NCBI RefSeq assembly: GCF_003290025.1
Contig: NZ_QNHG01000001.1
Span: forward strand, 660,816-724,815
Direction: 5' to 3'
Origin: Pseudogemmobacter bohemicus
GTDB lineage: Bacteria > Pseudomonadota > Alphaproteobacteria > Rhodobacterales > Rhodobacteraceae
Length of the DNA stretch: 64,000 bases
Shown in pieces: positions 47,655-56,350 of the stretch. Under the pieces are notes generated by a model, which saw nothing but the letters and a program-made list of their open reading frames with translations, had not been told where the DNA came from and did no database searches. How positions within the stretch are numbered: the first letter of the stretch is position 1; each line of letters begins with the position of its first letter. Both the position numbers and the translations under genes were made by a program.

Positions 47655-49397
47655 ATGAACCTCTTTGCGGATATCCGCGGCGCGGTGGTGGATGCTCTGG
47701 GCCGGATGGCCACAGACGGCGTGCTGCCCGCAGGTCTCGACCTTTCGAATGTGGCGGTGGAACCCCCGCGCGATGCCGCCCATGGCGATATGGCGACCAA
47801 TGCCGCGATGGTGCTGGCGAAACCCGCAGGCCTCCAGCCGCGCGCGATTGCCTCTGAGCTCGCGACCCGTCTGATGGAGGATCCGCGCATCGCCGGCGCC
47901 GATGTGGCGGGGCCGGGCTTTCTGAACCTCCGGCTTGATGATGCGGTCTGGCAGGGGCTGGTGCGCGAGGCTCTGGCCGGGGGTACCGCTTTCGGCCGCT
48001 CCACCATTGGCGGCGGCGAGAAGGTGAATATCGAATTCGTCTCGGCGAACCCGACCGGCCCGATGCATGTCGGGCATGTGCGGGGCGCGGTGGTGGGCGA
48101 TGCGCTTTCCAATCTGCTGGCCTTTGCCGGATGGAATGTCACCCGCGAATATTACATCAATGATGGCGGCGCACAGGTCGATGTGCTGGCGCGCTCGGCC
48201 TATGAGCGCTACCGCGAGGCGAACGGGCTTGAGCCCGAGATCCGCGAAGGTCTTTACCCCGGCGATTACCTGATCCCGGTGGGCGAGGCGCTCAGGGCGA
48301 AATACGGCACCTCGCTGATTGACCAGCCGGAATCCGTCTGGCTCGCGGATATCCGCGAATTCGCGACGGAAGCGATGATGGGGATGATCCGCGCGGATCT
48401 GGCGGTGCTTGGCGTCACCATGGATGTCTATTCCTCGGAAAAGGCGCTTTACGGCACTGGCGAGATCGAGGCAGCTATTGCAGAACTGCGCTCGAAAGGC
48501 CTGATCTATGAGGGCGTGCTGGAGCCGCCGAAAGGCAAGCTTCCGGAAGACTGGGAGGCGCGCGAGCAGACGCTGTTCCGCTCCACCGATCACGGCGATG
48601 ACGTTGACCGGCCGGTGATGAAATCCGACGGCTCCTGGACCTATTTCGCTCCGGATATCGCCTATCACTACAATAAGGTGAAACGCGGTTTCAACCAGCT
48701 GATCGACATTTTCGGCGCTGATCATGGCGGCTATGTCAAACGGATGAAAGCGGCCGTTGCTGCGCTTTCGGATGGCAAAGTGCCGCTGGATATCCGGCTG
48801 ATCCAGCTGGTCAAGCTGTATAAAAACGGCGAACCCTTCAAGATGTCGAAACGCGCCGGCACTTTTGTGACGCTCCGCGATGTGGTTGATGAGGCGGGGG
48901 CCGATGTCACCCGCTTCATCATGCTGACCCGCAAGAATGACGTGGCGCTGGATTTCGACTTTGCCAAAGTGCTGGAACAGTCCAGGGACAATCCGGTCTT
49001 CTATGTGCAATATGCCAATGCGCGGGTGAATTCCGTGATGCGTAAAGCGCGTGAGGCCGGAACCCCGGTCGACGATTCCGCGCTGCTGGCCGCCGATCAC
49101 CGCAGCCTGTCGCATCCGGCGGAAATCGCGCTGTTGAAGAAAATCGCCGAATGGCCGCGTCTGGTGGAAATCGCCGCCCGCAATAACGAGCCGCATCGCG
49201 TCGCCTTCTACCTCTATGAACTCGCGTCAGAGTTTCATGGGCTGTGGAACCGTGGCAATGATGAAACGGAATTGCGCTTCGTGCAGGAGAAAGTGGCTGA
49301 TTCACAGGCGAAAATCGCCCTTGCACGCGCCACGGGCGTTGTCATTTGCGCAGGTCTTGCTATCCTGGGTGTGACGCCGGTTGAAGAGATGCGCTGA
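47655..49397 (+). CDS. argS: Arginyl-tRNA synthetase
   Basis: A 580-residue class I synthetase charging tRNA-Arg. The N-terminal tRNA-binding domain is followed by [17 protein letters not shown] (HIGH motif), [12 protein letters not shown] (KMSKS motif, here KMSKR) and a DALR anticodon-binding domain with [14 protein letters not shown]. The GATCAG region precedes the ATG at a usable distance. It is followed by the SPOR protein operon 73 bases later. Confidence 0.97.
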   Translation: MNLFADIRGAVVDALGRMATDGVLPAGLDLSNVAVEPPRDAAHGDMATNAAMVLAKPAGLQPRAIASELATRLMEDPRIAGADVAGPGFLNLRLDDAVWQGLVREALAGGTAFGRSTIGGGEKVNIEFVSANPTGPMHVGHVRGAVVGDALSNLLAFAGWNVTREYYINDGGAQVDVLARSAYERYREANGLEPEIREGLYPGDYLIPVGEALRAKYGTSLIDQPESVWLADIREFATEAMMGMIRADLAVLGVTMDVYSSEKALYGTGEIEAAIAELRSKGLIYEGVLEPPKGKLPEDWEAREQTLFRSTDHGDDVDRPVMKSDGSWTYFAPDIAYHYNKVKRGFNQLIDIFGADHGGYVKRMKAAVAALSDGKVPLDIRLIQLVKLYKNGEPFKMSKRAGTFVTLRDVVDEAGADVTRFIMLTRKNDVALDFDFAKVLEQSRDNPVFYVQYANARVNSVMRKAREAGTPVDDSALLAADHRSLSHPAEIALLKKIAEWPRLVEIAARNNEPHRVAFYLYELASEFHGLWNRGNDETELRFVQEKVADSQAKIALARATGVVICAGLAILGVTPVEEMR

Positions 49398-49470
49398 CCA
49401 ACAGCGCCCGCAGCCGGCACTCACAGGCAAAGGGCATCATAAGCCCTGAGAGCAGGCGCAGAGGGCAGGC

Positions 49471-50751
49471 ATGGCAAACGCTGATTACGGCGATTACGGC
49501 GGCTACGCATCACATGCGCGGCCGCAGGATTATACGCGGTCGAATTCCACAAGGTCGAATGCCGCGCGGCCGGGTTTTCCCGAAGCCGCGCCGCTGCGGG
49601 GCGCTGAAGGCGCCACAGGTCAGGCCCGCGTCCAGCCGCGACAGCCGCTGCAGCCGCGCGCGCAGGGGGGCTCCGCTTTCCAGGTTCAGGACGGCAACAG
49701 GGCGTCTGCCGCGATGGCACCTGCTTTACCGCTGACACGCGGGCAGCGCATGGTCAACATGGCGGGCGCGCTCGGCTCGGTGGCGCTGGTTCTGTCGCTG
49801 GGCTATTGGGGCTGGGAGCTGGCGGTGCGCGACGTGCGCGGCGTGCCGGTTGTCAAAGCGCTGGAAGGGCCGATGCGCAGCGCCCCGGAAGTGGGGGGCG
49901 GCATGGTTGTCGACTATCAGGGGCTTTCGGTGAATGATGTTGCGGCGCGGGATGGCGGCAATGGCTCGGATCGGGTGGTGCTGGCACCGGCCCCGGTCGA
50001 GCTGGCGGCTGACGATGTGGCCGGTCTCGCGATGGTCGCCGAGGCGCCGATTGCGCCGGGGGGCGTGCAGGGGGCGGTGATGGCACCGGCAGTGGCACCG
50101 GCTCCGGCAGGTGGGGCAGAGGTCTCGCGCATGTCTGTCGCCGAGGAATCTCCGCTGCCGCTGGAAGTCACGCCTGAAGAATTGCCCGCAGCCCCGGCAG
50201 TGGCGGTCGAAAGCCAGCCGGCAATCATCAGCCAGGATGAGGCGGTGGCGCTTGCGCTGGCCGAGGCGCTTGGCATGGATGAGGCGGCTTCGGCCGATCT
50301 GGTCGCGGCGGCTGCGCCTGCGGCACCGCCCGGCGCCATGATCTCCTCGCCGCGCCCCCGTCTGCGCCCGGACAGTCTGGGTCAGGCCAGTCCGGCTCAG
50401 GCCAGCATGGCCGCAGCAACTGCGCCGGTAAATGTCACCCAGACCGCCGCTGTCGCACCCGCAGCCTCAGGGGCCGGCAAAGACCCCGCCACAATCGAAG
50501 TCGGCGCCCGCCTTGTGCAATTCGGCGCCTATGACAGCGAGGCCCAGGCCCAGGCCGAATGGCAGAAGATCGCGGCAAAGCTGGGGCCGCTGATGGCGGA
50601 AAAACAGATGGTGGTGCAATCGGCGGAAAGCGGCGGCCTTACCTTCTGGCGGTTGCGCGGCTTTGGCTTCGCCAGCGAGGATGATGCGCGCCGCTTCTGC
50701 TCGGCTGCGGTGGCGGAACAGATCAACTGCATCCCGGTTACCCAAAGATGA
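49471..50751 (+). CDS. SPOR-domain cell-division protein
   Basis: A 426-residue protein. A polar N-terminal cytoplasmic part (about 90 residues, Tyr/Gly and Arg/Pro rich) precedes one membrane helix (VNMAGALGSVALVLSLGYWGW). A long Ala/Pro linker of low complexity is followed by a C-terminal SPOR domain (RLVQFGAYDSEAQAQAEWQK, then GGLTFWRLRGFGFASEDDAR). SPOR domains bind glycan strands stripped of peptides, the product of amidases such as AmiC. It overlaps nagZ by four bases (ATGA). Confidence 0.88.
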   Translation: MANADYGDYGGYASHARPQDYTRSNSTRSNAARPGFPEAAPLRGAEGATGQARVQPRQPLQPRAQGGSAFQVQDGNRASAAMAPALPLTRGQRMVNMAGALGSVALVLSLGYWGWELAVRDVRGVPVVKALEGPMRSAPEVGGGMVVDYQGLSVNDVAARDGGNGSDRVVLAPAPVELAADDVAGLAMVAEAPIAPGGVQGAVMAPAVAPAPAGGAEVSRMSVAEESPLPLEVTPEELPAAPAVAVESQPAIISQDEAVALALAEALGMDEAASADLVAAAAPAAPPGAMISSPRPRLRPDSLGQASPAQASMAAATAPVNVTQTAAVAPAASGAGKDPATIEVGARLVQFGAYDSEAQAQAEWQKIAAKLGPLMAEKQMVVQSAESGGLTFWRLRGFGFASEDDARRFCSAAVAEQINCIPVTQR

Positions 50752-51779
50752 CCCCGGCGGAACAGGTCGCAACCGGGCGCGGCGCGGCGATTTTCGGCAC
50801 GGCCGGAACCGCTCTCCTGGCCCAGGAACGCGACTTCTTTCGCGATTACGACCCTTTGGGCTTTATCCTCTTCGCGCGTAATGTCGAGGATCCGGATCAG
50901 CTTAGCCGCCTGACCTCTGATCTGCGCGACGCCGTGGGCCGCGAGGCACCGATCCTGATCGACCAGGAAGGCGGCCGCGTCCAGAGGATGCGTGCCCCCC
51001 ATTGGCGCGAATGGGAGCCGCCCTTTGACCTGATCGCCCGTCTGGCCCCCGAAGCCGCTTTGCGCGCGATGGAGATCATGGCCCGCCTCATCGCGGATGA
51101 GCTGCGCGCCGTCGGTATTGATGCGAATTGTGCGCCGGTGGGCGATGTGGCCCGCACCGACACCCATCCTTTCCTGAAAAACCGCTGTTACGGCACCGGC
51201 CCCGAGGCCGTGGCACGGATCGGCCGTGCGGTCGCCGATGGGCTGCTTTCGGGCGGCGTGTTGCCGGTGATCAAACATATGCCCGGCCATGGCCTCGCGC
51301 GTCAGGACACACATCACGAGCTTCCCCGCGTCACCGCTTCGCGCACGGAGCTGCATGAGGTGGATTTCTGGCCCTTCACCGCGCTCTCTGACCTGCCGAT
51401 GGCAATGACCGCCCATATCGTTTTTGCCGATTACGACCCCGACCACCCGGCGACGCAGAGCCCTGAGATGATCCGGGTGATCCGCGAAGAGATCGGCTTT
51501 CACGGCCTGTTGATGACCGACGATCTGAATATGGAGGCGCTTTCGGGCAGCCTGGCCGAGCGCACTGCCGCCTCGATCCGGGCGGGCTGCGATATCGCGC
51601 TGCATTGCAAGGGCGATTTCGGTCAGATGCAGGCCGTCGCGGCGGCTGCGGGCGAGATGACCGGGCCCGCGCAGGAACGGGCGGCGCGGGCGCTCCTGCG
51701 CCGGGCCGCGCCCGATAAGGTTGACATCGAGGGCCTCGGGGCAGAGTTTCTGGCTCTGTCGCGGGATGCCCATGGATGA
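50748..51779 (+). CDS. nagZ: Beta-N-acetylhexosaminidase NagZ
   Basis: A 343-residue family 3 glycosidase. It removes GlcNAc from anhydro-muropeptides in wall recycling, producing the substrate route used by AnmK. PILIDQEGGRVQRM, the catalytic His loop KHMPGHGLARQDTHH and the nucleophile Asp in LLMTDDLNMEAL are present. It overlaps the SPOR gene and scpA by four bases each (ATGA). Confidence 0.95.
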   Translation: MTPAEQVATGRGAAIFGTAGTALLAQERDFFRDYDPLGFILFARNVEDPDQLSRLTSDLRDAVGREAPILIDQEGGRVQRMRAPHWREWEPPFDLIARLAPEAALRAMEIMARLIADELRAVGIDANCAPVGDVARTDTHPFLKNRCYGTGPEAVARIGRAVADGLLSGGVLPVIKHMPGHGLARQDTHHELPRVTASRTELHEVDFWPFTALSDLPMAMTAHIVFADYDPDHPATQSPEMIRVIREEIGFHGLLMTDDLNMEALSGSLAERTAASIRAGCDIALHCKGDFGQMQAVAAAAGEMTGPAQERAARALLRRAAPDKVDIEGLGAEFLALSRDAHG

Positions 51780-52588
51780 ATGACGAGACGCAGCTGCCTC
51801 TGGCCGATGACTGGTCCCTGCCGGAACGGCTGGACCCTGCCGCCCGGCTTGCCGCCGAGGCGCTGATTGTCGATGTCGACGGGTTCGAGGGGCCGCTGGA
51901 CCTTTTGCTGACGCTGTCCCGGACGCAAAAGGTGGATCTGCGGCGGATCTCGGTTTTGCAGCTGGCGGAACAGTATCTGCTGTTCGTGAACAAGGCGGCG
52001 AAACTCAGGATCGAGCTGGCGGCGGATTACCTGGTGATGGCGGCCTGGCTCGCCTTTCTGAAGTCGCGTCTTCTGTTGCCGCCCGAACCGGGCGAGGCCG
52101 GGCCTTCCGCCGAAGAACTCGCCGCGCATCTGGCCTTCCAGCTGGAACGGCTGCAGGCGATGCGCGAGGCGGCGGCGCGGCTGATGGCGCGTGACCAGAA
52201 GGGGCGCGATTTCTTTGTGCGCGGCCAGCCCGAGACGGTTTCCCTGCAGCGCAAAACACGGTGGGAGGCGAACCTTCTCGACCTGATGCGCGCCTATGCC
52301 CGCATCCGTACCCGCGACGAGTTCCGCCCCTTCGTGATGGACCGCGAGCATGTTTTCACCATGGAACAGGCGCTTGACCGGATGCGCGGACTGATCGGCT
52401 ATGCGGGCGACTGGGCGGATCTGTCGGGTTTCATGCCCGAGGGCTGGGATGCGACGCCGATGGCGCGCAGATCCGTGACGGCGGCGCATTTCGCGGCGGT
52501 GCTGGAAATGGCGAAACGCGGCCAGCTGACCCTGCGCCAGGGCGAGACTTTCGCGCCGATCCAGATCCGGCGGAGGGAGCCCGAATGA
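51776..52588 (+). CDS. scpA: Segregation and condensation protein A
   Basis: A 270-residue kleisin subunit of the SMC-ScpAB condensin. FEGPLDLLLTLSRTQKVDLR is the SMC-neck binding start, ISVLQLAEQYLLF and AADYLVMAAWLAFLKSRLLL are family segments. The C-terminal winged helix carries VTAAHFAAVLEMAKRGQL. It overlaps nagZ upstream and scpB downstream by four bases, giving tight coupling. Confidence 0.96.
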   Translation: MNDETQLPLADDWSLPERLDPAARLAAEALIVDVDGFEGPLDLLLTLSRTQKVDLRRISVLQLAEQYLLFVNKAAKLRIELAADYLVMAAWLAFLKSRLLLPPEPGEAGPSAEELAAHLAFQLERLQAMREAAARLMARDQKGRDFFVRGQPETVSLQRKTRWEANLLDLMRAYARIRTRDEFRPFVMDREHVFTMEQALDRMRGLIGYAGDWADLSGFMPEGWDATPMARRSVTAAHFAAVLEMAKRGQLTLRQGETFAPIQIRRREPE

Positions 52589-53229
52589 GCCGCGAGCCGG
52601 AGGAACAAAGCCTTTTCGAGGCCCCCCCGATGGGCGAGCAGGAGCGCATGGTCGAGGCCATGCTTTTTGCCTCGACCGAGCCGATGACGGTTGCGGAGCT
52701 CGCAAAACGCATGCCGCATGGCTGCGACCCTGCCGAGGCGCTGGCTTACCTTCGCAAACGCTATGAGGGGCGCGGTGTGCATCTGACCCGGGTGGGCGAT
52801 GCCTGGGCGTTTCGCACAGCCGGCGATCTGGGCCATCTGATGGTGCGCGAGCAGGTCGAGAGCCGCAAGCTTTCCCGCGCGGCGATCGAGACGCTGGCGA
52901 TCATCGCCTATCACCAGCCGACTACGCGGGCGGAAATCGAGGAAATCCGTGGGGTTGCGGTTTCGCGTGGCACCATCGACCAGTTGATGGAGATGGAATG
53001 GATCCGCTTTGGCCGCCGCCGCATGACGCCGGGGCGGCCGGTGACTTTCGTGGTGACCGAGGGCTTTCTTGACCATTTCGGTCTCGAATCCGCGCGCGAT
53101 CTGCCGGGGCTGAAAGAGCTGCGCTCGACAGGTCTGCTTGAAAATCGCCCGATGCCGGGCCAGGATTTGCCACGCGATGATGATGAGGATGAGGCGCAAA
53201 GCGGTCAGAGCGAGCTGTTCGAGGATTGA
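52585..53229 (+). CDS. scpB: Segregation and condensation protein B
   Basis: A 214-residue partner of ScpA in condensin. It has MVEAMLFASTEPMTVAELA at the start, and two winged-helix domains with LSRAAIETLAIIAYHQPTTR and RAEIEEIRGVAVSRGTIDQL. The acidic C-terminal tail (DDDEDEAQSGQSELFED) is common in this group. Its ATG overlaps the scpA stop by four bases. Confidence 0.96.
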   Translation: MSREPEEQSLFEAPPMGEQERMVEAMLFASTEPMTVAELAKRMPHGCDPAEALAYLRKRYEGRGVHLTRVGDAWAFRTAGDLGHLMVREQVESRKLSRAAIETLAIIAYHQPTTRAEIEEIRGVAVSRGTIDQLMEMEWIRFGRRRMTPGRPVTFVVTEGFLDHFGLESARDLPGLKELRSTGLLENRPMPGQDLPRDDDEDEAQSGQSELFED

Positions 53230-53256
53230 TCTCTGCACTGCCCCAGGGAGGGTGAG

Positions 53257-53463
53257 ATGGATATGAACCGGCTGATCAATATGCTGGTGAACATGTTCCT
53301 GCGCAAAGCGGTGAACAAGGGCGTCCGCAGCGCCACCGATTATGCGGCGCGGCGTGGCAAAAGCGATGCGGAACTGACGCCCGAAGACCGCGAACAGGCG
53401 AAGAAGATGCGCGATCTGGCCGATAAGGCCCGCAAGGCCGCGCGGATCGGGCGCCGGATGTAA
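53257..53463 (+). CDS. Small basic hypothetical protein
   Basis: A 68-residue protein: amphipathic start MDMNRLINMLVNMFLRKAVN, then KGVRSATDYAARRGKSDAEL and a basic tail KARKAARIGRRM. AGGGAGG lies before the ATG. It lies between scpB and xseA in the same direction, 27 bases after scpB, and probably belongs to the same message. Function unknown. Confidence 0.7.
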   Translation: MDMNRLINMLVNMFLRKAVNKGVRSATDYAARRGKSDAELTPEDREQAKKMRDLADKARKAARIGRRM

Positions 53464-53508
53464 ACCTCGCCAGTTGCATGCCCGCGCGGGGCAGGGCAAA
53501 ACTGCCCT

Positions 53509-55146
53509 ATGGAACTGTTTGACGATCAGGAGCCCGATCAGGGCGGCAATCGCCCGGAATTCACCGTCTCCGAGCTTTCGGGCGCGGTGAAGCGCGTGAT
53601 CGAGGGCGAATTCGGCATGGTCCGGGTGCGTGGCGAGATCGGGCGGGTGTCGCGCCCGGCCTCGGGGCATCTTTACTATGACCTCAAGGATGACCGTTCG
53701 GTCATCGCCGCCATCACCTGGAAAGGCCAGGCGGGGCGGCTGACCGTCCGGCCCGAAGAGGGGATGGAGGTGATCGCCACCGGGCGGATGACCACTTTCC
53801 CGGGCCAGTCGAAATATCAGCTGATCATCGACGATCTGGCCCCGGCTGGGGCCGGCGCCCTGATGGCGATGCTGGAAAAACGCCGTGCCATGTTGCAGGC
53901 CGAGGGCCTGTTTGACCCCGCCCGCAAGCAGCCGATCCCCTGGTTGCCGCAGGTGATCGGGGTGGTGACCTCGCCTTCGGGGGCGGTGATCCGCGACATC
54001 CTGCACCGGCTGCGCGACCGTTTCCCGCGCCCGGTGCTGATCTGGCCGGTGGCGGTCCAGGGCGAGCGTTGCGCGCCAGAGGTCGCGGCTGCGATCCGGG
54101 GTTTCAACGCGCTGCCCGCGGGCGGGTCGATCCCGCGCCCGGATCTGATCATCGTCGCGCGGGGCGGCGGCAGTCTTGAGGATCTCTGGGGTTTCAACGA
54201 GGAAATCGTGGTTCGGGCGGCTGCGGAAAGCCGGATCCCGCTGATCTCGGCCGTGGGGCATGAGACCGACACGACGCTGATCGACTTTGCCGCCGATCTG
54301 CGGGCGCCGACGCCGACAGCGGCGGCGGAACTTGCGGTGCCGGTCCGGCTGGAGCTGCTGGCGACGCTGGACGCTCTGTCGTCGCGGCTGTTGCGCTCGG
54401 TCTCGCAGGGGACGGAGCGTCGGCGCCAGCGGCTGACCGATCTGGCCCGCGCTTTGCCGCGCCCCGAGGCACTGACCGGTGCTGCGGCGCAGCGGCTGGA
54501 TCATGCTTCGGGCCGGCTCGGGGGCGCCCTTGGGCTGATGGTGGCGCGGCGGCGCGGCGATTTCGCGCGGGTGGCCGGGCGGGTGCAGCCGGGGCTGCTG
54601 CTTGGCTATGTGCGCGAGCGGCGTGGCCATGTCGCCAACCGCGCCGATGCGCTTGAGGCGCGGTTCATGCGCCGGTTTGAGCGTGCTCAGGTGCAGCTGG
54701 CGCAATGGGCCTCGCGGCTGGAACCGGCGATGCTGCGGCTGGTCACGGATGCCGCACGGCGGGTTTTCGATCAGCGTCAAAGGCTTGAAGGGCTTTCTTT
54801 ACGTCTGGATGCAGTGCCAGGCCAAAGGATCACCCGCGCGCGCGAGGCGTTGGAGCGGCTTGATCGCACCCGCCAGAGCCTTGGCTATAATGAGACGCTG
54901 AAGCGCGGTTTCGCGGTGGTCTGGGGCGACGGCCATGTGGTGAGCACTGCGCAGGCGGCACGGGCGGCGGCGCATCTTGAGATCGAATTCGTCACCGGGA
55001 GGGTCGCGCTTACAAACCCGGTTCCGGTGACGGTTCCGTTGACAGAGGCGGAGGCGGTGGAGGGCGGTGGCGCGGCCGCGCGCCCGGCCAGACCGGCAAA
55101 GCCGCGAAAGGATGAGCCGGGAGGCGGTCAGGGCTCGCTTTTCTGA
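53509..55146 (+). CDS. xseA: Exodeoxyribonuclease VII large subunit
   Basis: A 545-residue nuclease subunit that degrades single-stranded DNA with XseB. The OB domain at the N-terminus (FTVSELSGAVKRVIEGEFG, GHLYYDLKDDRSVIAAI) precedes the catalytic core with GVVTSPSGAVIRDILHRLRD, ARGGGSLEDLWGFNEE and SAVGHETDTTLIDFAADLRA. The long coiled coil and a C-terminal extension rich in Ala/Pro follow. No xseB is in the window. It is followed by a tandem array. Confidence 0.96.
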   Translation: MELFDDQEPDQGGNRPEFTVSELSGAVKRVIEGEFGMVRVRGEIGRVSRPASGHLYYDLKDDRSVIAAITWKGQAGRLTVRPEEGMEVIATGRMTTFPGQSKYQLIIDDLAPAGAGALMAMLEKRRAMLQAEGLFDPARKQPIPWLPQVIGVVTSPSGAVIRDILHRLRDRFPRPVLIWPVAVQGERCAPEVAAAIRGFNALPAGGSIPRPDLIIVARGGGSLEDLWGFNEEIVVRAAAESRIPLISAVGHETDTTLIDFAADLRAPTPTAAAELAVPVRLELLATLDALSSRLLRSVSQGTERRRQRLTDLARALPRPEALTGAAAQRLDHASGRLGGALGLMVARRRGDFARVAGRVQPGLLLGYVRERRGHVANRADALEARFMRRFERAQVQLAQWASRLEPAMLRLVTDAARRVFDQRQRLEGLSLRLDAVPGQRITRAREALERLDRTRQSLGYNETLKRGFAVVWGDGHVVSTAQAARAAAHLEIEFVTGRVALTNPVPVTVPLTEAEAVEGGGAAARPARPAKPRKDEPGGGQGSLF

Positions 55147-55173
55147 GGCGCGCCTTTCCGGGTGGCCTGGGGA

Positions 55174-55219
55174 CAGCCTCATACGGGCCAGCCTTATACT
55201 GGGCCAGCCTCATACGGGG
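55174..55219. repeat. Three-unit tandem array, 15-16 bp period
   Basis: CAGCCTCATACGGGC, CAGCCTTATACTGGGC and CAGCCTCATACGGGGC lie head to tail, starting 28 bases after the xseA stop. A further imperfect pair, TCCGGATCTGGC twice, follows at 55234-55258. Confidence 0.8.
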
Positions 55220-55277
55220 CCGATATCAGGGGGTCCGGATCTGGCCTCCGGATCTGGCGCCCGAACAGGTGCCCGGA

Positions 55278-55799
55278 TCAGGCGCCCAGATAGGCCTGGC
55301 AGGAGATCGGCCCCTGGGCGGGGTAGAGCATGATCGGCGGCAGCTCGACAAAGCCCTGATAACGCCCGAGAATCCAGCCGCTTCGGTCGTGATAGGTCCA
55401 GCAGACCGGCTCATTGGGCTTGTCTTCATAGAGGAAGCAGATCTGTTCCCCGACCTGTTCCCAGCTGCCATTCATGCAGCGTTCCGCATCGCGCCAGATC
55501 ACCCGCTGGCCCGAGAGGAAGCTTTCGACCCCATAAAGGCCGCTGACGGAATCATAGGTGTCAAAGGTCTTGCCCCGGGTCAGCGCGTCGAATTCCGCAG
55601 CGTCGAGCGCGGGATCGGCGGTGCCGGGCGCCAGGTCGGGGGCGGCCCCCGGCGGTAAATCGGGGGGCGCATCGCCGAATTCAGCCGCGGGAGGGGACTG
55701 GAATTGCCGGACGCCGCCCTCCTGCGCCAGGGCGGGCAGGACGAGGAAGGACAGGGCGGCAAACCCGGCGGCGATGCTTTGCATGGAAACGGTCGTCAT
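55278..55799 (-). CDS. Secreted cysteine-containing protein (paralogue 1)
   Basis: A 173-residue protein with a signal peptide (MQSIAAGFAALSFLVLPALA), a Pro/Ala/Asp-rich linker, and a C-terminal domain. The domain has LDAAEFDALTRGKTFDTYDS, CMNGSWEQVGEQICFLYED and EPVCWTYHDRSG. It shares with the next gene upstream the pattern Cys-x2-GSW...G-x-ICF-x-YE...CWT and a final Cys. The domain's function is unknown. Start at ATG 55799, which is two bases after the upstream stop. Confidence 0.75.
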   Translation of the reverse strand: MTTVSMQSIAAGFAALSFLVLPALAQEGGVRQFQSPPAAEFGDAPPDLPPGAAPDLAPGTADPALDAAEFDALTRGKTFDTYDSVSGLYGVESFLSGQRVIWRDAERCMNGSWEQVGEQICFLYEDKPNEPVCWTYHDRSGWILGRYQGFVELPPIMLYPAQGPISCQAYLGA

Positions 55800-55800
55800 C

Positions 55801-56238
55801 TCAGACCCCCACATCCGGCGCCGGGCAGGCCAGAGGCTCCGGCGTCTGGTCAACTTCGGTCAGTTCCGATCCCGGGAGCGCCCCTTCAGAAAGCGCCCGC
55901 AGCTGGCCATTCTCGTTCCAGAAGGTCCAGCAATGCTCGCCGCTGCTGTATTCATAGACAAAGCAGATCATTCCGGCACGCTCATACCAGCTGCCATACT
56001 GGCATTCATCGGGCGATGTTTTCCAGCGCACTTTGCGACCCGGCAGATATTCCTCGATGCCAAAGACCGAACCATATTGCGACCAGGTCAGGGTCTTGCC
56101 TTCGACATAGGCGTCGAAATCGGCGGCATTCATGGTCTCGCCTGTGGGGGGCGAGACGGTTTCGGCGGCAGCCATCTGGCTGATGACCGGTGCAAGACCA
56201 AGCCCCAGGCAAAGGGAGATTGCGGGGATGAAACGCAT
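55801..56238 (-). CDS. Secreted cysteine-containing protein (paralogue 2)
   Basis: A 145-residue protein with a signal peptide (MRFIPAISLCLGLGLAPVIS...). The domain ADFDAYVEGKTLTWSQYGS, VFGIEEYLPGRKVRW, CQYGSWYERAGMICFVYEYS and EHCWTFWNENG aligns with paralogue 1 along about 100 residues. It is shorter because it lacks the linker. AGGAGCTC lies just before the ATG at 56238. It leads the pair. Confidence 0.75.
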   Translation of the reverse strand: MRFIPAISLCLGLGLAPVISQMAAAETVSPPTGETMNAADFDAYVEGKTLTWSQYGSVFGIEEYLPGRKVRWKTSPDECQYGSWYERAGMICFVYEYSSGEHCWTFWNENGQLRALSEGALPGSELTEVDQTPEPLACPAPDVGV

Positions 56239-56350
56239 CGGAGCTCCTGACACAAGGTTCATCGCCGGGGCGCGCTGATCAGGATCGGGCGCTTTGGCTG
56301 TTTTGGCGAAACCTGGCAGAGACCGGAGGCTTTTGCCAGTCAGGCATCTG

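Noticed and set aside
46878..49196. 772-residue open frame opposite argS
   Set aside because: Antisense mirror of argS; the long frame follows from codon bias.
52399..54780. 793-residue open frame opposite scpB and xseA
   Set aside because: It crosses two real genes and an intergenic gap on the other strand and has no family pattern.
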